DNA from: Streptomyces sp. NBC_00576 | Lineage (GTDB): Bacteria > Actinomycetota > Actinomycetes > Streptomycetales > Streptomycetaceae | Length of the DNA stretch: 64,000 nt | Direction of reading: 5' to 3' | NCBI RefSeq assembly: GCF_036345175.1 | Contig: NZ_CP107780.1 | Location: forward strand, 5,828,001 to 5,892,000 | Shown: piece by piece, positions 41,687-51,749 of the stretch | How the letters are laid out: every line of letters starts with the position of its first letter | How positions within the stretch are numbered: position 1 is the stretch's first letter | Position numbers and translations under genes: made by a program | The notes under the pieces: model-generated | Seen by the model: only the letters and a program-made list of their open reading frames with translations | What the model was told of the DNA's origin: nothing | The model's database searches: none

Positions 41687-43963
41687 TTACTTCACCGGCT
41701 GCGGCTCCGGCGCGCTTTCCGTCTCCGTCTCGCCCGCCGGGGGCTCGTCGTCGGCCGGGGTCTTCACGGACTCCAGGAGCAGCTGGGCGACGTCCACGAC
41801 GGTGATGGACTCCTTCGCCTTGCCGTCGTTCTTCTTGCCGTTGACCGAGTCGGTCAGCATGACGAGGCAGAACGGGCAGGCGGTCGACACGATGTCGGGG
41901 TTCAGCGACAGCGCCTCATCGACTCGCTCGTTGTTGATGCGCTTGCCGATCCGCTCCTCCATCCACATCCGCGCGCCACCCGCGCCGCAGCAGAAGCCGC
42001 GTTCCTTGTGGCGGTGCATCTCCTGCTGGCGCAGGCCCGGGACGGCCGACATGATCTCGCGCGGGGGCGTGTAGATCTTGTTGTGGCGGCCCAGGTAGCA
42101 GGGGTCGTGGTAGGTGATGAGGCCCTCGACCGGGGTCACCGGGAGCAGCTTGCCCTCGTCGATGAGGTGCTGGAGCAGCTGGGTGTGGTGGATGACCTCG
42201 TAGTCGCCGCCGAGCTGCGGGTACTCGTTGCCGATCGTGTTCAGGCAGTGCGGGCAGGTCGCGACGATCTTCTTGGCCGACTTCGGCTTCTTCGTCGACT
42301 CGTCCTCGTCATCCTCGCCGAACGCCATGTTCAGCGCGGCCACGTTCTCCATGCCGAGCTCCTGGAACAGGGGCTCGTTGCCGAGCCTCCGCGCCGAGTC
42401 ACCGGTGCACTTCTCGTCGCCGCCCATGATCGCGAACTTGACGCCCGCGATGTGGAGGAGCTCGGCGAAGGCCTTCGTCGTCTTCTTCGCGCGGTCTTCC
42501 AGGGCGCCCGCGCAGCCGACCCAGTACAGGTACTCGACCTCGGTCAGGTCCTCGATGTCCTTGCCGACGACCGGCACCTCGAAGTCGAGCTCCTTGAGCC
42601 ACTCCAGGCGCTGCTTCTTCGCCAGGCCCCAGGGGTTGCCCTTCTTCTCCAGGTTCTTGAGCATCGTGCCCGCCTCGGAGGGGAACGCGCTCTCGATCAT
42701 CACCTGGTAGCGGCGCATGTCGACGATGTGGTCGACGTGCTCGATGTCCACCGGGCACTGCTCGACGCAGGCGCCGCAGGTGGTGCAGGACCACAGGACG
42801 TCCGGGTCGATGACGCCGTTCTCTTCGAGGGTGCCGATCAGCGGGCGCTCGGCCTCGGCGAGAGCGGCGGCGGGGACGTCCTTGAGCTGCTCGGGCGTCG
42901 CCTTCTCGTTGCCTTCCATGTCCTTGCCGCCGCCCGCCAGGAGGTACGGGGCCTTGGCGTGGGCGTGGTCCCGCAGCGACATCATCAGCAGCTTGGGGGA
43001 GAGGGGCTTGCCGGTGTTCCAGGCCGGGCACTGCGACTGGCAGCGGCCGCACTCCGTACACGTGGAGAAGTCGAGCAGGCCCTTCCAGGAGAACTGTTCG
43101 ACCTGGCTGACGCCGAAGACGTCGTCGTCGCCGGGGTCGGTGAAGTCGATCGGCTTGCCGCCGGACGTCATCGGCTGGAGGGCGCCCAGGGCGGTGCCTC
43201 CGGTCGCCTCGCGCTTGAACCAGATGTTCGGGAAGGCGAGGAAGCGGTGCCAGGCGACGCCCATGTTGGTGTTCAGCGAGACGACGATCATCCAGACGAA
43301 CGAGGTGCTGATCTTCACCATCGCGGTGAGGTAGATCAGGTTCTGGAGCGTCGCAGCGCTCAGGCCCTTGAAGGCCAGGACGAGCGGGTACGAGGCGAAG
43401 TACGCGGCCTCGTAGTGCTCGACGTGGTGGATCGCGCCCTCCAGGCCGCGCAGCACGTAGATCGCGAGGCCGATGGTGAGGATGACGTACTCGACGAAGT
43501 ACGCCTGCCCTGCCTTGGAGCCCGCGAAGCGGGACTTGCGGCCGGGGCGTGAGGGCAGGTTCAGCAGGCGGATCACGATGAGGACGGCGATGCCCAGGAT
43601 GGTCATCACGCCGATGAACTCGATGTACAGCTCGAACGGCAGGAAGCCGCCGATCACCGGCAGCGTCCAGTCCGCCGAGAAGAGCTGGCCGAAGGCCTGG
43701 GCGAGGGTCGGCGGCAGAGTCAGGAAGCCGACGGCCACGAACCAGTGCGCGAAGCCGACGATGCCCCACCGGTTCATCCGGGTGTGGCCGAGGAACTCTT
43801 TCGCCAGCGTCACACTGCGCTGATAGGGGTTGTCCGTTCGAAGGCCGGCCGGGATGGGCTGGCCCAGTTTGAAGTACCGGACGAACTGACCGATGGCGCG
43901 TGCGAGCAGCGCGACGCCGATCACGGTCAGGACCAGCGACACGATGATCGCGGCGAGTTGCAT
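41687..43963 (-). CDS. membrane-bound (Fe-S) oxidoreductase, heterodisulfide-reductase-like
   Basis: The product has 758 residues. The N-terminal third has five to six helices with His residues (MNRWGIVGFAHWFVAVGFLT), like a nitrate-reductase-gamma cytochrome b subunit. Two 4Fe-4S motifs follow: CTECGRCQSQC and CTTCGACVEQC. The C-terminal half has two CCG-type domains (CPHCLNTIGNEY, DPCYLGRHN, GFCCGAGGARMW, ACPFCLVMLTD). This fused HdrD/GlpC-type protein is conserved in actinobacteria near no fixed partner. It is thought to move electrons between a soluble donor and menaquinone. The acidic tail (about 25 residues) looks disordered. Confidence 0.9.
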   Translation of the reverse strand: MQLAAIIVSLVLTVIGVALLARAIGQFVRYFKLGQPIPAGLRTDNPYQRSVTLAKEFLGHTRMNRWGIVGFAHWFVAVGFLTLPPTLAQAFGQLFSADWTLPVIGGFLPFELYIEFIGVMTILGIAVLIVIRLLNLPSRPGRKSRFAGSKAGQAYFVEYVILTIGLAIYVLRGLEGAIHHVEHYEAAYFASYPLVLAFKGLSAATLQNLIYLTAMVKISTSFVWMIVVSLNTNMGVAWHRFLAFPNIWFKREATGGTALGALQPMTSGGKPIDFTDPGDDDVFGVSQVEQFSWKGLLDFSTCTECGRCQSQCPAWNTGKPLSPKLLMMSLRDHAHAKAPYLLAGGGKDMEGNEKATPEQLKDVPAAALAEAERPLIGTLEENGVIDPDVLWSCTTCGACVEQCPVDIEHVDHIVDMRRYQVMIESAFPSEAGTMLKNLEKKGNPWGLAKKQRLEWLKELDFEVPVVGKDIEDLTEVEYLYWVGCAGALEDRAKKTTKAFAELLHIAGVKFAIMGGDEKCTGDSARRLGNEPLFQELGMENVAALNMAFGEDDEDESTKKPKSAKKIVATCPHCLNTIGNEYPQLGGDYEVIHHTQLLQHLIDEGKLLPVTPVEGLITYHDPCYLGRHNKIYTPPREIMSAVPGLRQQEMHRHKERGFCCGAGGARMWMEERIGKRINNERVDEALSLNPDIVSTACPFCLVMLTDSVNGKKNDGKAKESITVVDVAQLLLESVKTPADDEPPAGETETESAPEPQPVK

Positions 43964-44200
43964 GTCGGGGCTCCTCAGGCCTGCGAGCTGCTACTAGAGC
44001 TGCACTAGAGCTGTATTACTAAGCGGTAACTTAGGCAGTCTGCCAGAGACTACCCATATCTTGACCCGCACTGTAGTCAGCGGCGGAGTGATCTGGATCG
44101 CTGAGGCTTACCTGAGTGGTGGATCGAAACCGGTCGGATCAGACGATGTCAGGTCGTGTTATTCGTACGGAATTGTTACGTTTGCGCCTAACGTGAACCC

Positions 44201-45229
44201 GTGCTCTACGGGATTCTCGCCGCCACTGCCGCCCTACTCCTCGCCGCCGTCCTCACCGCTCTCCTGCGGACCCTCGCCCTGCGCCTCGGGGTGCTCGACC
44301 GGCGCCGGGCGCGTCCCCTGCCACTGCTCGGCGGACTCGCGGTCGTGCTCGCGACGGGGCTGGTCGCGGGAGCGGGGGAGTGGACCGGGTACGCCCCGCT
44401 GGGGGACGGCGTCGGTGAGCTGCTCGTCGCCGGGTCCGGCGTCGGCTTGCTCGGGCTCGTGGCCGACGTGCGGCGGGTGAAGGCGCGGTTCCTTGTCGTC
44501 GGTACGGCCGTTGCCGCCGGGTTCGTCGTGCCGTACCGCGAGTTGGGGTTCGGGGTCGGGCTGCTCGCCCTCCTCTGGATCGTGTTCGTGGCCGTCGCCT
44601 TCCGGGCCCTCGACCATGCCGACGGGCTGGTGGGGACGGTCGGGGTGCTGACCGCCTTCGGGGTGGCCGCGTGTGCCGCCGTCGAGGTGCTCGACGGGCT
44701 CGCCGTGCTGCTCAGCGTCCTGGCCGCCGCGCTCACCGGGTTCCTCATGCACAACTGGCATCCCGCGCGGATCGCCCTGGGCGCGTGCGGGTCCCTGTTC
44801 ACGGGGTTCGTGCTGGCCTCGGCGGCGGTGGTCGTGCGGACCGGGTACGAACTGGCCTCCAGTGCATGGGTGTTGTTCGCGCTCACCGCGGTGGCGGGGG
44901 CGGATGTCGTGCTCGTCGTGGTCTCGCGGCGGCTGGCCGGGCGACCGTTGTCGCGTGGGGGTCCGGACCATCTCGCGCACCGGCTGCGGCGGCTCGGGCT
45001 CACTGCCCGCGGGGCGGCCGTGCTGCTCGGTGCGGGGGCCTTCGGGGCGGTGCTGGTGGGGGTGCTCGCGCACGGCGGGTGGGTCGGGGAGTCGGGGCTG
45101 TGGTGGGTGGCGGGGGTGGTGGGGATGGTCGTACTGGGGCTGCTGAGGGTTTCCGTGTACGGGCCTCGGCGGCCTCCTGCCGTGCAGTCGGCGCAGGTCA
45201 GAGCGACCTTGCGTGTAAGGAACGGATAA
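44201..45229 (+). CDS. MraY/WecA-like membrane protein with altered active site
   Basis: GTG start; 342 residues with about ten hydrophobic helices. Blocks recall polyprenyl-phosphate phosphosugar transferases: ALDHADGLVG keeps the two Asp of the DxxDG motif, HNWHPARIALGACGSLFTG aligns with N..PA.I.MGDTGS, and DHLAHRLRRLGLT aligns with the HHxxxRxG end. The Asp of GDTGS is replaced (GACGS), and the Asn before DxxDG is Arg. It may be a diverged or inactive relative. It lies just before the dnaK operon, with the HAIR operators in between. Confidence 0.7.
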   Translation: MLYGILAATAALLLAAVLTALLRTLALRLGVLDRRRARPLPLLGGLAVVLATGLVAGAGEWTGYAPLGDGVGELLVAGSGVGLLGLVADVRRVKARFLVVGTAVAAGFVVPYRELGFGVGLLALLWIVFVAVAFRALDHADGLVGTVGVLTAFGVAACAAVEVLDGLAVLLSVLAAALTGFLMHNWHPARIALGACGSLFTGFVLASAAVVVRTGYELASSAWVLFALTAVAGADVVLVVVSRRLAGRPLSRGGPDHLAHRLRRLGLTARGAAVLLGAGAFGAVLVGVLAHGGWVGESGLWWVAGVVGMVVLGLLRVSVYGPRRPPAVQSAQVRATLRVRNG

Positions 45230-45231
45230 GA

Positions 45232-45252
45232 GTTGAGTGGGGTCGACTCAGC
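45232..45252. promoter_or_regulatory. HAIR operator 1 (HspR-binding inverted repeat)
   Basis: GTTGAGT-N7-ACTCAGC at 45232-45252 matches the HAIR consensus CTTGAGT-N7-ACTCAAG at 12 of 14 arm positions. It lies about 90 bases before dnaK. Confidence 0.75.
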
Positions 45253-45283
45253 TCTGTTGACCGCGCGGCGGGAGTGATGCACA

Positions 45284-45304
45284 CTTGAGCCTGTTCCACT
45301 CAAG
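45284..45304. promoter_or_regulatory. HAIR operator 2 (HspR-binding inverted repeat)
   Basis: CTTGAGC-N7-ACTCAAG at 45284-45304 matches the consensus at 13 of 14 positions, 36 bases before the dnaK start. HspR with DnaK as co-repressor binds such sites, so the operon opens on heat shock. Confidence 0.9.
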
Positions 45305-45340
45305 TCATTGTTTTAAGTCATTGCTGCTGGAGGAATTGAA

Positions 45341-47187
<1,847 letters not shown>

Positions 47188-47191
<4 letters not shown>

Positions 47192-47841
47192 CGGAGGAGA
47201 CTCCGGGCTTCGACGAGAAGCCCGACGTCCCTTCCGGCGCCACCTCCGACGACGCCGAGCCGAAGGCCGCCCCCTCTTCGGAGGGGGCGTCCCCGGCCGG
47301 GGACGCAAACGCAGCAGCAGCACAGGTCGCCGGTCTGACGGCACAGCTGGACCAGGTACGCACGGCGCTCGGTGAGCGCACCGCGGACCTCCAGCGGCTC
47401 CAGGCCGAGTATCAGAACTACCGCCGCCGGGTCGAGCGGGACCGGATCACGGTCAAGGAGATCGCCATCGCGAGCCTCCTGTCCGAACTCCTGCCCGTAC
47501 TCGACGACATCGGCCGCGCGCGGGAACACGGCGAACTGGTAGGCGGGTTCAAGTCCGTCGCCGAGTCGCTGGAGACCGTCGCCGCGAAGATGGGCCTGCA
47601 GCAGTTCGGCAAGGAGGGCGAGCCCTTCGACCCGACGATCCACGAGGCCCTGATGCACTCGTACGCGCCGGACGTCACGGAGACGACGTGCGTGGCGATC
47701 CTGCAGCCGGGCTACCGGTTCGGCGAGCGCAATCTGCGTCCCGCGCGGGTCGCGGTGGCCGAGCCCCAGCCCGGGGCGCAGGCCCCGGAGTCGGGCGACG
47801 CGGCGGACGGCAAGGAGAACGGTGGCCCGGAAGAGGGCTGA
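47188..47841 (+). CDS. grpE: nucleotide exchange factor GrpE
   Basis: The product has 217 residues. Acidic disordered N-terminus of about 50 residues, long coiled coil (LTAQLDQVRTALGERTADLQ, then RLQAEYQNYRRRVERDR) and the beta domain with FDPTIHEALMHSYAPDVTET. It releases ADP from DnaK. GTG start coupled to dnaK. Confidence 0.96.
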
Positions 47842-47895
47842 CGTGAGCATTGACGCTGGAGACGCCAAAGACTCCGGGAAGGAGGGACGTCGGGG

Positions 47896-49086
47896 ATGAG
47901 CACCAAGGACTTCATCGAGAAGGACTTCTACAAGGTCCTCGGCGTCCCCAAGGACGCCACCGAGGCCGAGATCAAGAAGGCGTACCGGAAACTCGCCCGC
48001 GAGTTCCACCCGGACGCCAACAAGGGCAACGCCAGGGCCGAGGAGCGCTTCAAGGAGATCTCCGAGGCGAACGACGTCCTCGGTGACCCCAAGAAGCGCA
48101 AGGAGTACGACGAGGCCCGCGCCCTCTTCGGCAACGGCGGCTTCCGCCCGGGGCCGGGCGCCGGCGGCGGCTCCTTCAACTTCGACCTGGGTGACCTCTT
48201 CGGAGGCGGCGCCCAGGGCGGCGGCGGCCCCGGCGGTTCCGGTGCGGGCGGCTTCGGCGGCGGCATCGGAGATGTCTTCGGAGGCCTGTTCAACCGGGGC
48301 GGCGGGACCACCCGTACGCAGCCCAGGCGCGGCCAGGACATCGACACCGAGGTGACGCTGAGCTTCACGGAGGCGGTGGACGGCGCGACGGTCCCGTTGC
48401 GCATGACGTCCCAGTCACCGTGCAAGGCGTGCTCGGGCACCGGTGACAAGAACGGCACGCCGCGCGTGTGCCCGACGTGCGTCGGCACCGGCCAGGTGGC
48501 GAGGGGTTCGGGTGGCGGGTTCTCGCTCACGGACCCCTGCCCCGACTGCAAGGGCCGGGGCCTGATCGCGGAGCACGCCTGCCTGGTGTGCAGCGGCTCG
48601 GGTCGCGCCAAGTCGTCCCGGACGATGCAGGTGCGCATCCCGGCCGGGGTGGCGGACAGCCAGCGGATCCGGCTGCGCGGCAAGGGAGCACCGGGCGAGC
48701 GCGGCGGCCCGGCCGGTGACCTCTACGTCACCGTCCATGTCGACGCCCACCCGGTCTTCGGCCGCAAGGACGACAACCTGACGGTGACAGTGCCGGTGAC
48801 GTTCGTCGAGGCGGCACTCGGCGGCGAGGTCAGGGTCCCGACCCTGGGCGGCCCGCCGGTCACCCTGAAGCTGCCCCCGGGCACGCCCAACGGGCGCACG
48901 ATGCGCGCGCGGGGCAAGGGCGCGGTCCGCAAGGACGGCACCCGGGGCGATTTGCTGGTCACCGTCGAGGTGAGTGTCCCGACGGACCTGACGGGGAAGG
49001 CTCGTGACGCACTGGAGGCGTATCGCGAGGCGACCGTGGACGAGGATCCGCGGGCGGAGCTGTTCGAGGCAGCGAAGGGAGCTTGA
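47896..49086 (+). CDS. dnaJ: co-chaperone DnaJ (type I Hsp40)
   Basis: The product has 396 residues. The J domain includes KDFYKVLGVPKDATEAEIKK; its HPD is present as FHPDANKG. A Gly/Phe-rich stretch (FGGGAQGGGGPGG) and four zinc-finger repeats follow (CKACSGTG, CPTCVGTG, CPDCKGRG, CLVCSGSG), then the C-terminal substrate domain. It delivers clients to DnaK. It lies 54 bases after grpE and overlaps hspR. Confidence 0.97.
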   Translation: MSTKDFIEKDFYKVLGVPKDATEAEIKKAYRKLAREFHPDANKGNARAEERFKEISEANDVLGDPKKRKEYDEARALFGNGGFRPGPGAGGGSFNFDLGDLFGGGAQGGGGPGGSGAGGFGGGIGDVFGGLFNRGGGTTRTQPRRGQDIDTEVTLSFTEAVDGATVPLRMTSQSPCKACSGTGDKNGTPRVCPTCVGTGQVARGSGGGFSLTDPCPDCKGRGLIAEHACLVCSGSGRAKSSRTMQVRIPAGVADSQRIRLRGKGAPGERGGPAGDLYVTVHVDAHPVFGRKDDNLTVTVPVTFVEAALGGEVRVPTLGGPPVTLKLPPGTPNGRTMRARGKGAVRKDGTRGDLLVTVEVSVPTDLTGKARDALEAYREATVDEDPRAELFEAAKGA

Positions 49087-49538
49087 CCGAGATGGACGGT
49101 CGTCGACGCAACCCGTATGAACTGACCCAGGAGACCCCGGTCTACGTCATCTCGGTGGCGGCCCAGCTCTCGGGCCTGCACCCGCAGACCCTGCGCCAGT
49201 ACGACCGTCTGGGCCTGGTCTCCCCCGACCGCACCGCCGGCCGGGGCCGCCGCTACTCGGCCCGCGACATCGAACTGCTCCGCGCGGTGCAGGCGTTGTC
49301 GCAGGACGAGGGCATCAACCTGGCCGGCATCAAGCGGATCATCGAACTGGAGAACCAGGTCGCCGCGCTGCAGCAGCGGGTGGCGGAGATGGAGTCCGCG
49401 CTGGACGGCGCCGCCGCGGCGATGCAGCAGCGGGAGGCCGCGGTGCACGCTTCTTATCGGCGGGATCTGGTGCCGTACCAGGAAGTTCAGCAGACCAGTG
49501 CGTTGGTGGTCTGGCGGCCGAAGAAGGCCAAGGACTAG
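49083..49538 (+). CDS. hspR: heat-shock repressor HspR (MerR family)
   Basis: TTG start overlapping the dnaJ stop gives 151 residues; ATG 49092 is an alternative three codons later. The MerR-type helix-turn-helix is VYVISVAAQLSGLHPQTLRQ with GRGRRYSARDIELLRAVQAL, then a coiled coil (IIELENQVAALQQRVAEMES). It represses its own operon through the HAIR sites, with DnaK as co-repressor, the classic Streptomyces feedback loop. Confidence 0.97.
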   Translation: MTEMDGRRRNPYELTQETPVYVISVAAQLSGLHPQTLRQYDRLGLVSPDRTAGRGRRYSARDIELLRAVQALSQDEGINLAGIKRIIELENQVAALQQRVAEMESALDGAAAAMQQREAAVHASYRRDLVPYQEVQQTSALVVWRPKKAKD

Positions 49539-49548
49539 GCAGGCTGAG

Positions 49549-49605
49549 ACGTGAAGGGGCCCGGAGGCCCGGAGGTTCGATCTGAACCTCCGGGCCCCTT
49601 CACGT
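49549..49605. terminator. terminator of the dnaK operon
   Basis: A 19-bp perfect stem (ACGTGAAGGGGCCCGGAGG at 49549-49567 with 49587-49605) encloses a 19-base loop that can itself pair. It starts 11 bases after the hspR stop. Confidence 0.85.
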
Positions 49606-49609
49606 TCCG

Positions 49610-49820
49610 TCAGGAAACCGGCGGTACGACCACGCTCACCAGGACGGGCAGTGAGGTGGTGCCGTCCTCGCGGACGCCGACGACCTGGTACCAGAGGGAC
49701 GTTCGCGAAGTCCTCCGTGCCCGCGGGCGACCAGCCGTCCAACTGCACGTTGACGATGGCGGAGAGTGACGCAGAGGCCGCATGGGTCGCGCCGAGCACG
49801 CCCGCTACGAGGACGAGCAT
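49610..49820 (-). pseudogene. relic of a secreted Fn3-like protein
   Basis: On the minus strand MLVLVAGVLGATHAASASLS then AIVNVQLDGWSPAGTEDFAN looks like a signal peptide and start of a mature protein. A frame change follows, then WYQVVGVREDGTTSLPVLVS and PPVS ending at TGA. The last part resembles the closing strands of the Fn3 domains in the four downstream genes (YWVKAVAADGTESLPAG). It is probably a shrunken fifth member of that array. From 49821 to 50034 there is nothing else. Confidence 0.45.
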
Positions 49821-50034
49821 CGCGTGCCGTACGGAACCGAGGCCGTGGTTCCGGAGGGCCCGGCCAAGGGCTTCGTCATCGGTGAGGCGATCACGGGCCC
49901 CAGGCGAGGCTGAGGATCGTCCCGGCCTGCTCAGCAGGAATGACGCACACAAGGAACGCGGGAGGGACCGGGAGACGAGTCCCGGTTCCTCCCGCGCGGG
50001 CGCACGTGTACCGAAGCTGTTGCGTGTCGAACGG

Positions 50035-51711
50035 TTAGCGGTTGACCAGGACCTCTGCTGAGGACACCTGCTCACTCTCACGGCCGTAGACGTCCACGGC
50101 CCGCACGGTGACCATGTAGACGCCGGTGTACTGCGGCCGGAACTCGATTCGGCCCGTCGTCGTCAGCTGCTGGCCGCTTGGGGAGCCGTACCCGTCGAAG
50201 TACCAGGAGTAGCCCTTCAGCGAGCGGCCCTCGTCGCCCGCGCCGGGCTTGGCCTGGACGATGATCGGGGAGCGCGTGCCGCCCGTGGAGACCACGGTCA
50301 GCTTCGGTGCCGCCGGGCCGGTCGCGGTGGCCGGGGTGAGGCGGGCGACGGGGATCTGCGCGGAGGGCACGGACTCGGCGCCCGTGTTGTCGACAGCGGT
50401 GACGTAGTAGTACGCGGTGCCCTTGGGGGCAGAGGTGTCGTCGTACGACGAGGCTGTCGGGCCGTCGACGCTGCCGACGAGGGTCCCGACTCCGTTGGCC
50501 GAGGCGCGGCGGTAGACGTGGAACCCGGTCACCGTACCGTCCTCCGACGGCGTCCACGTGACATGGGTGGATGCGTCGGTGGGCGTGCCCTCCAGGGCGG
50601 ACGGAGCGGGCGTGGTGGATGCCACTGGGCGCGTCACCGTCACGGTCTCGGAGACCGGGGAGATGTTCCCGGCGCCGTCGACGGCCTGGACCCGGTACGC
50701 GTAGGGCGTCCCCGCGTCCGCGAACTGGTCCGCCGAGGACGTCCTGAACGCGGGCTGCGGCCCGTCCGGGTCGCTCTGACCCACTGGGGCGGCCCACACC
50801 TCGTAGTGGTGCACGTCCTTCGAGGAGGCGTTCCACGTAAGGAAGTTGCCTGCCGTGGTGCCTTGTCCCGACAGCCCGGTGACCTTCGCCGGCGCCGTCT
50901 TGTCGACCGTCGTCGCGGTCACGTCGGCGCTGCCTGTCGACTGGTTGCCGGCCTTGTCGTGGGCGCGGACCTCGTAGGCGTACGTCTCGCCGGTCTTCGG
51001 AAGTGTCGAGTCCGTGTACGTGGTGGCTGTGGTCGTCGCGAGGGCGGTGCCGCCGAACGACGTGCCGTTCAGGCGGCGGTAGACCTTGTACCCCGCGAGG
51101 TCCATCTCCTTGTTCTTCGCCCAGGTGAGCTTCGCCTTGCCCGTCGTCTTGTCGTACGTGACGGCGGGTCCCGTCGGGGCGAGGGGCTTGACCTTGTCGA
51201 CTGTCGCCGAAGTACGGGGCGCGTAGGCGAAGTTGACGTTCGCGTTGCCGGTGACGTTGGCGAAGTCGATGCGCAGGGTGTGCTTGTGGGCGGGGATGGT
51301 GAGGTTGACGGTCTTCTTCTGGGTCGTTGAGACGTTCTTCCAGAGGTTGACCTTGATCTTGCCGTCGAGGTAGACGCGGATGCCGTCCTGCGCGGCGACG
51401 GTGAGGGCGAAGGGGCCGCCGGAGCCGAAGTCGCGGGTCACCGTCCAGCGGACGCCGAAGTTGTCCTTCGGGAGGCCGGTGGCGGGGGCTTTGGCGCCCC
51501 AGTTCTCGGCGATGGAGGCGTCGCAGTCGGTCTTCTTCGGGGTGCCGGAGAAGGTGGTGTTCGCGAAGAACTGCCGCTTGTAGGCAGGCGAGTTGCACGT
51601 GACCGTGGCCGCTGAGGCGCTCGGGGCGGAGACGACGCCGAGGAGGCCGCCTGCGGTGGCGAGCGCTACGGCCGTCGCGGTAGTGGCGGTCGTGCGTCTG
51701 GTGATGTTCAT
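50035..51711 (-). CDS. secreted PA14 + fibronectin type III protein (paralogue 1)
   Basis: The product has 558 residues. Signal peptide ending SAPSASAA. PA14-like domain (residues about 40-185) with YKRQFFANTTFSGTPKKTDC, IAENWGAKAPATGLPKDNFG, VRWTVTRDFGSGGPFALTVA and AQDGIRVYLDGKIKVNLWKN. Then three Fn3 domains (KVYRRLNGTSFG, VTGLSGQG, FHVYRRASANG) and a final PKD-like domain (GYSWYFDGYGSPSGQQL, YTGVYMVTVRAVDVYG). PA14 domains bind carbohydrates in yeast adhesins and glycosidases, so glycan binding is possible. Two conserved Cys may form a disulfide. It is the last of four tandem genes. Confidence 0.85.
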   Translation of the reverse strand: MNITRRTTATTATAVALATAGGLLGVVSAPSASAATVTCNSPAYKRQFFANTTFSGTPKKTDCDASIAENWGAKAPATGLPKDNFGVRWTVTRDFGSGGPFALTVAAQDGIRVYLDGKIKVNLWKNVSTTQKKTVNLTIPAHKHTLRIDFANVTGNANVNFAYAPRTSATVDKVKPLAPTGPAVTYDKTTGKAKLTWAKNKEMDLAGYKVYRRLNGTSFGGTALATTTATTYTDSTLPKTGETYAYEVRAHDKAGNQSTGSADVTATTVDKTAPAKVTGLSGQGTTAGNFLTWNASSKDVHHYEVWAAPVGQSDPDGPQPAFRTSSADQFADAGTPYAYRVQAVDGAGNISPVSETVTVTRPVASTTPAPSALEGTPTDASTHVTWTPSEDGTVTGFHVYRRASANGVGTLVGSVDGPTASSYDDTSAPKGTAYYYVTAVDNTGAESVPSAQIPVARLTPATATGPAAPKLTVVSTGGTRSPIIVQAKPGAGDEGRSLKGYSWYFDGYGSPSGQQLTTTGRIEFRPQYTGVYMVTVRAVDVYGRESEQVSSAEVLVNR

Positions 51712-51749
51712 ACGGTTCTGCGGCTGCTCTTTCCGAGTTGGGTGTGCGG

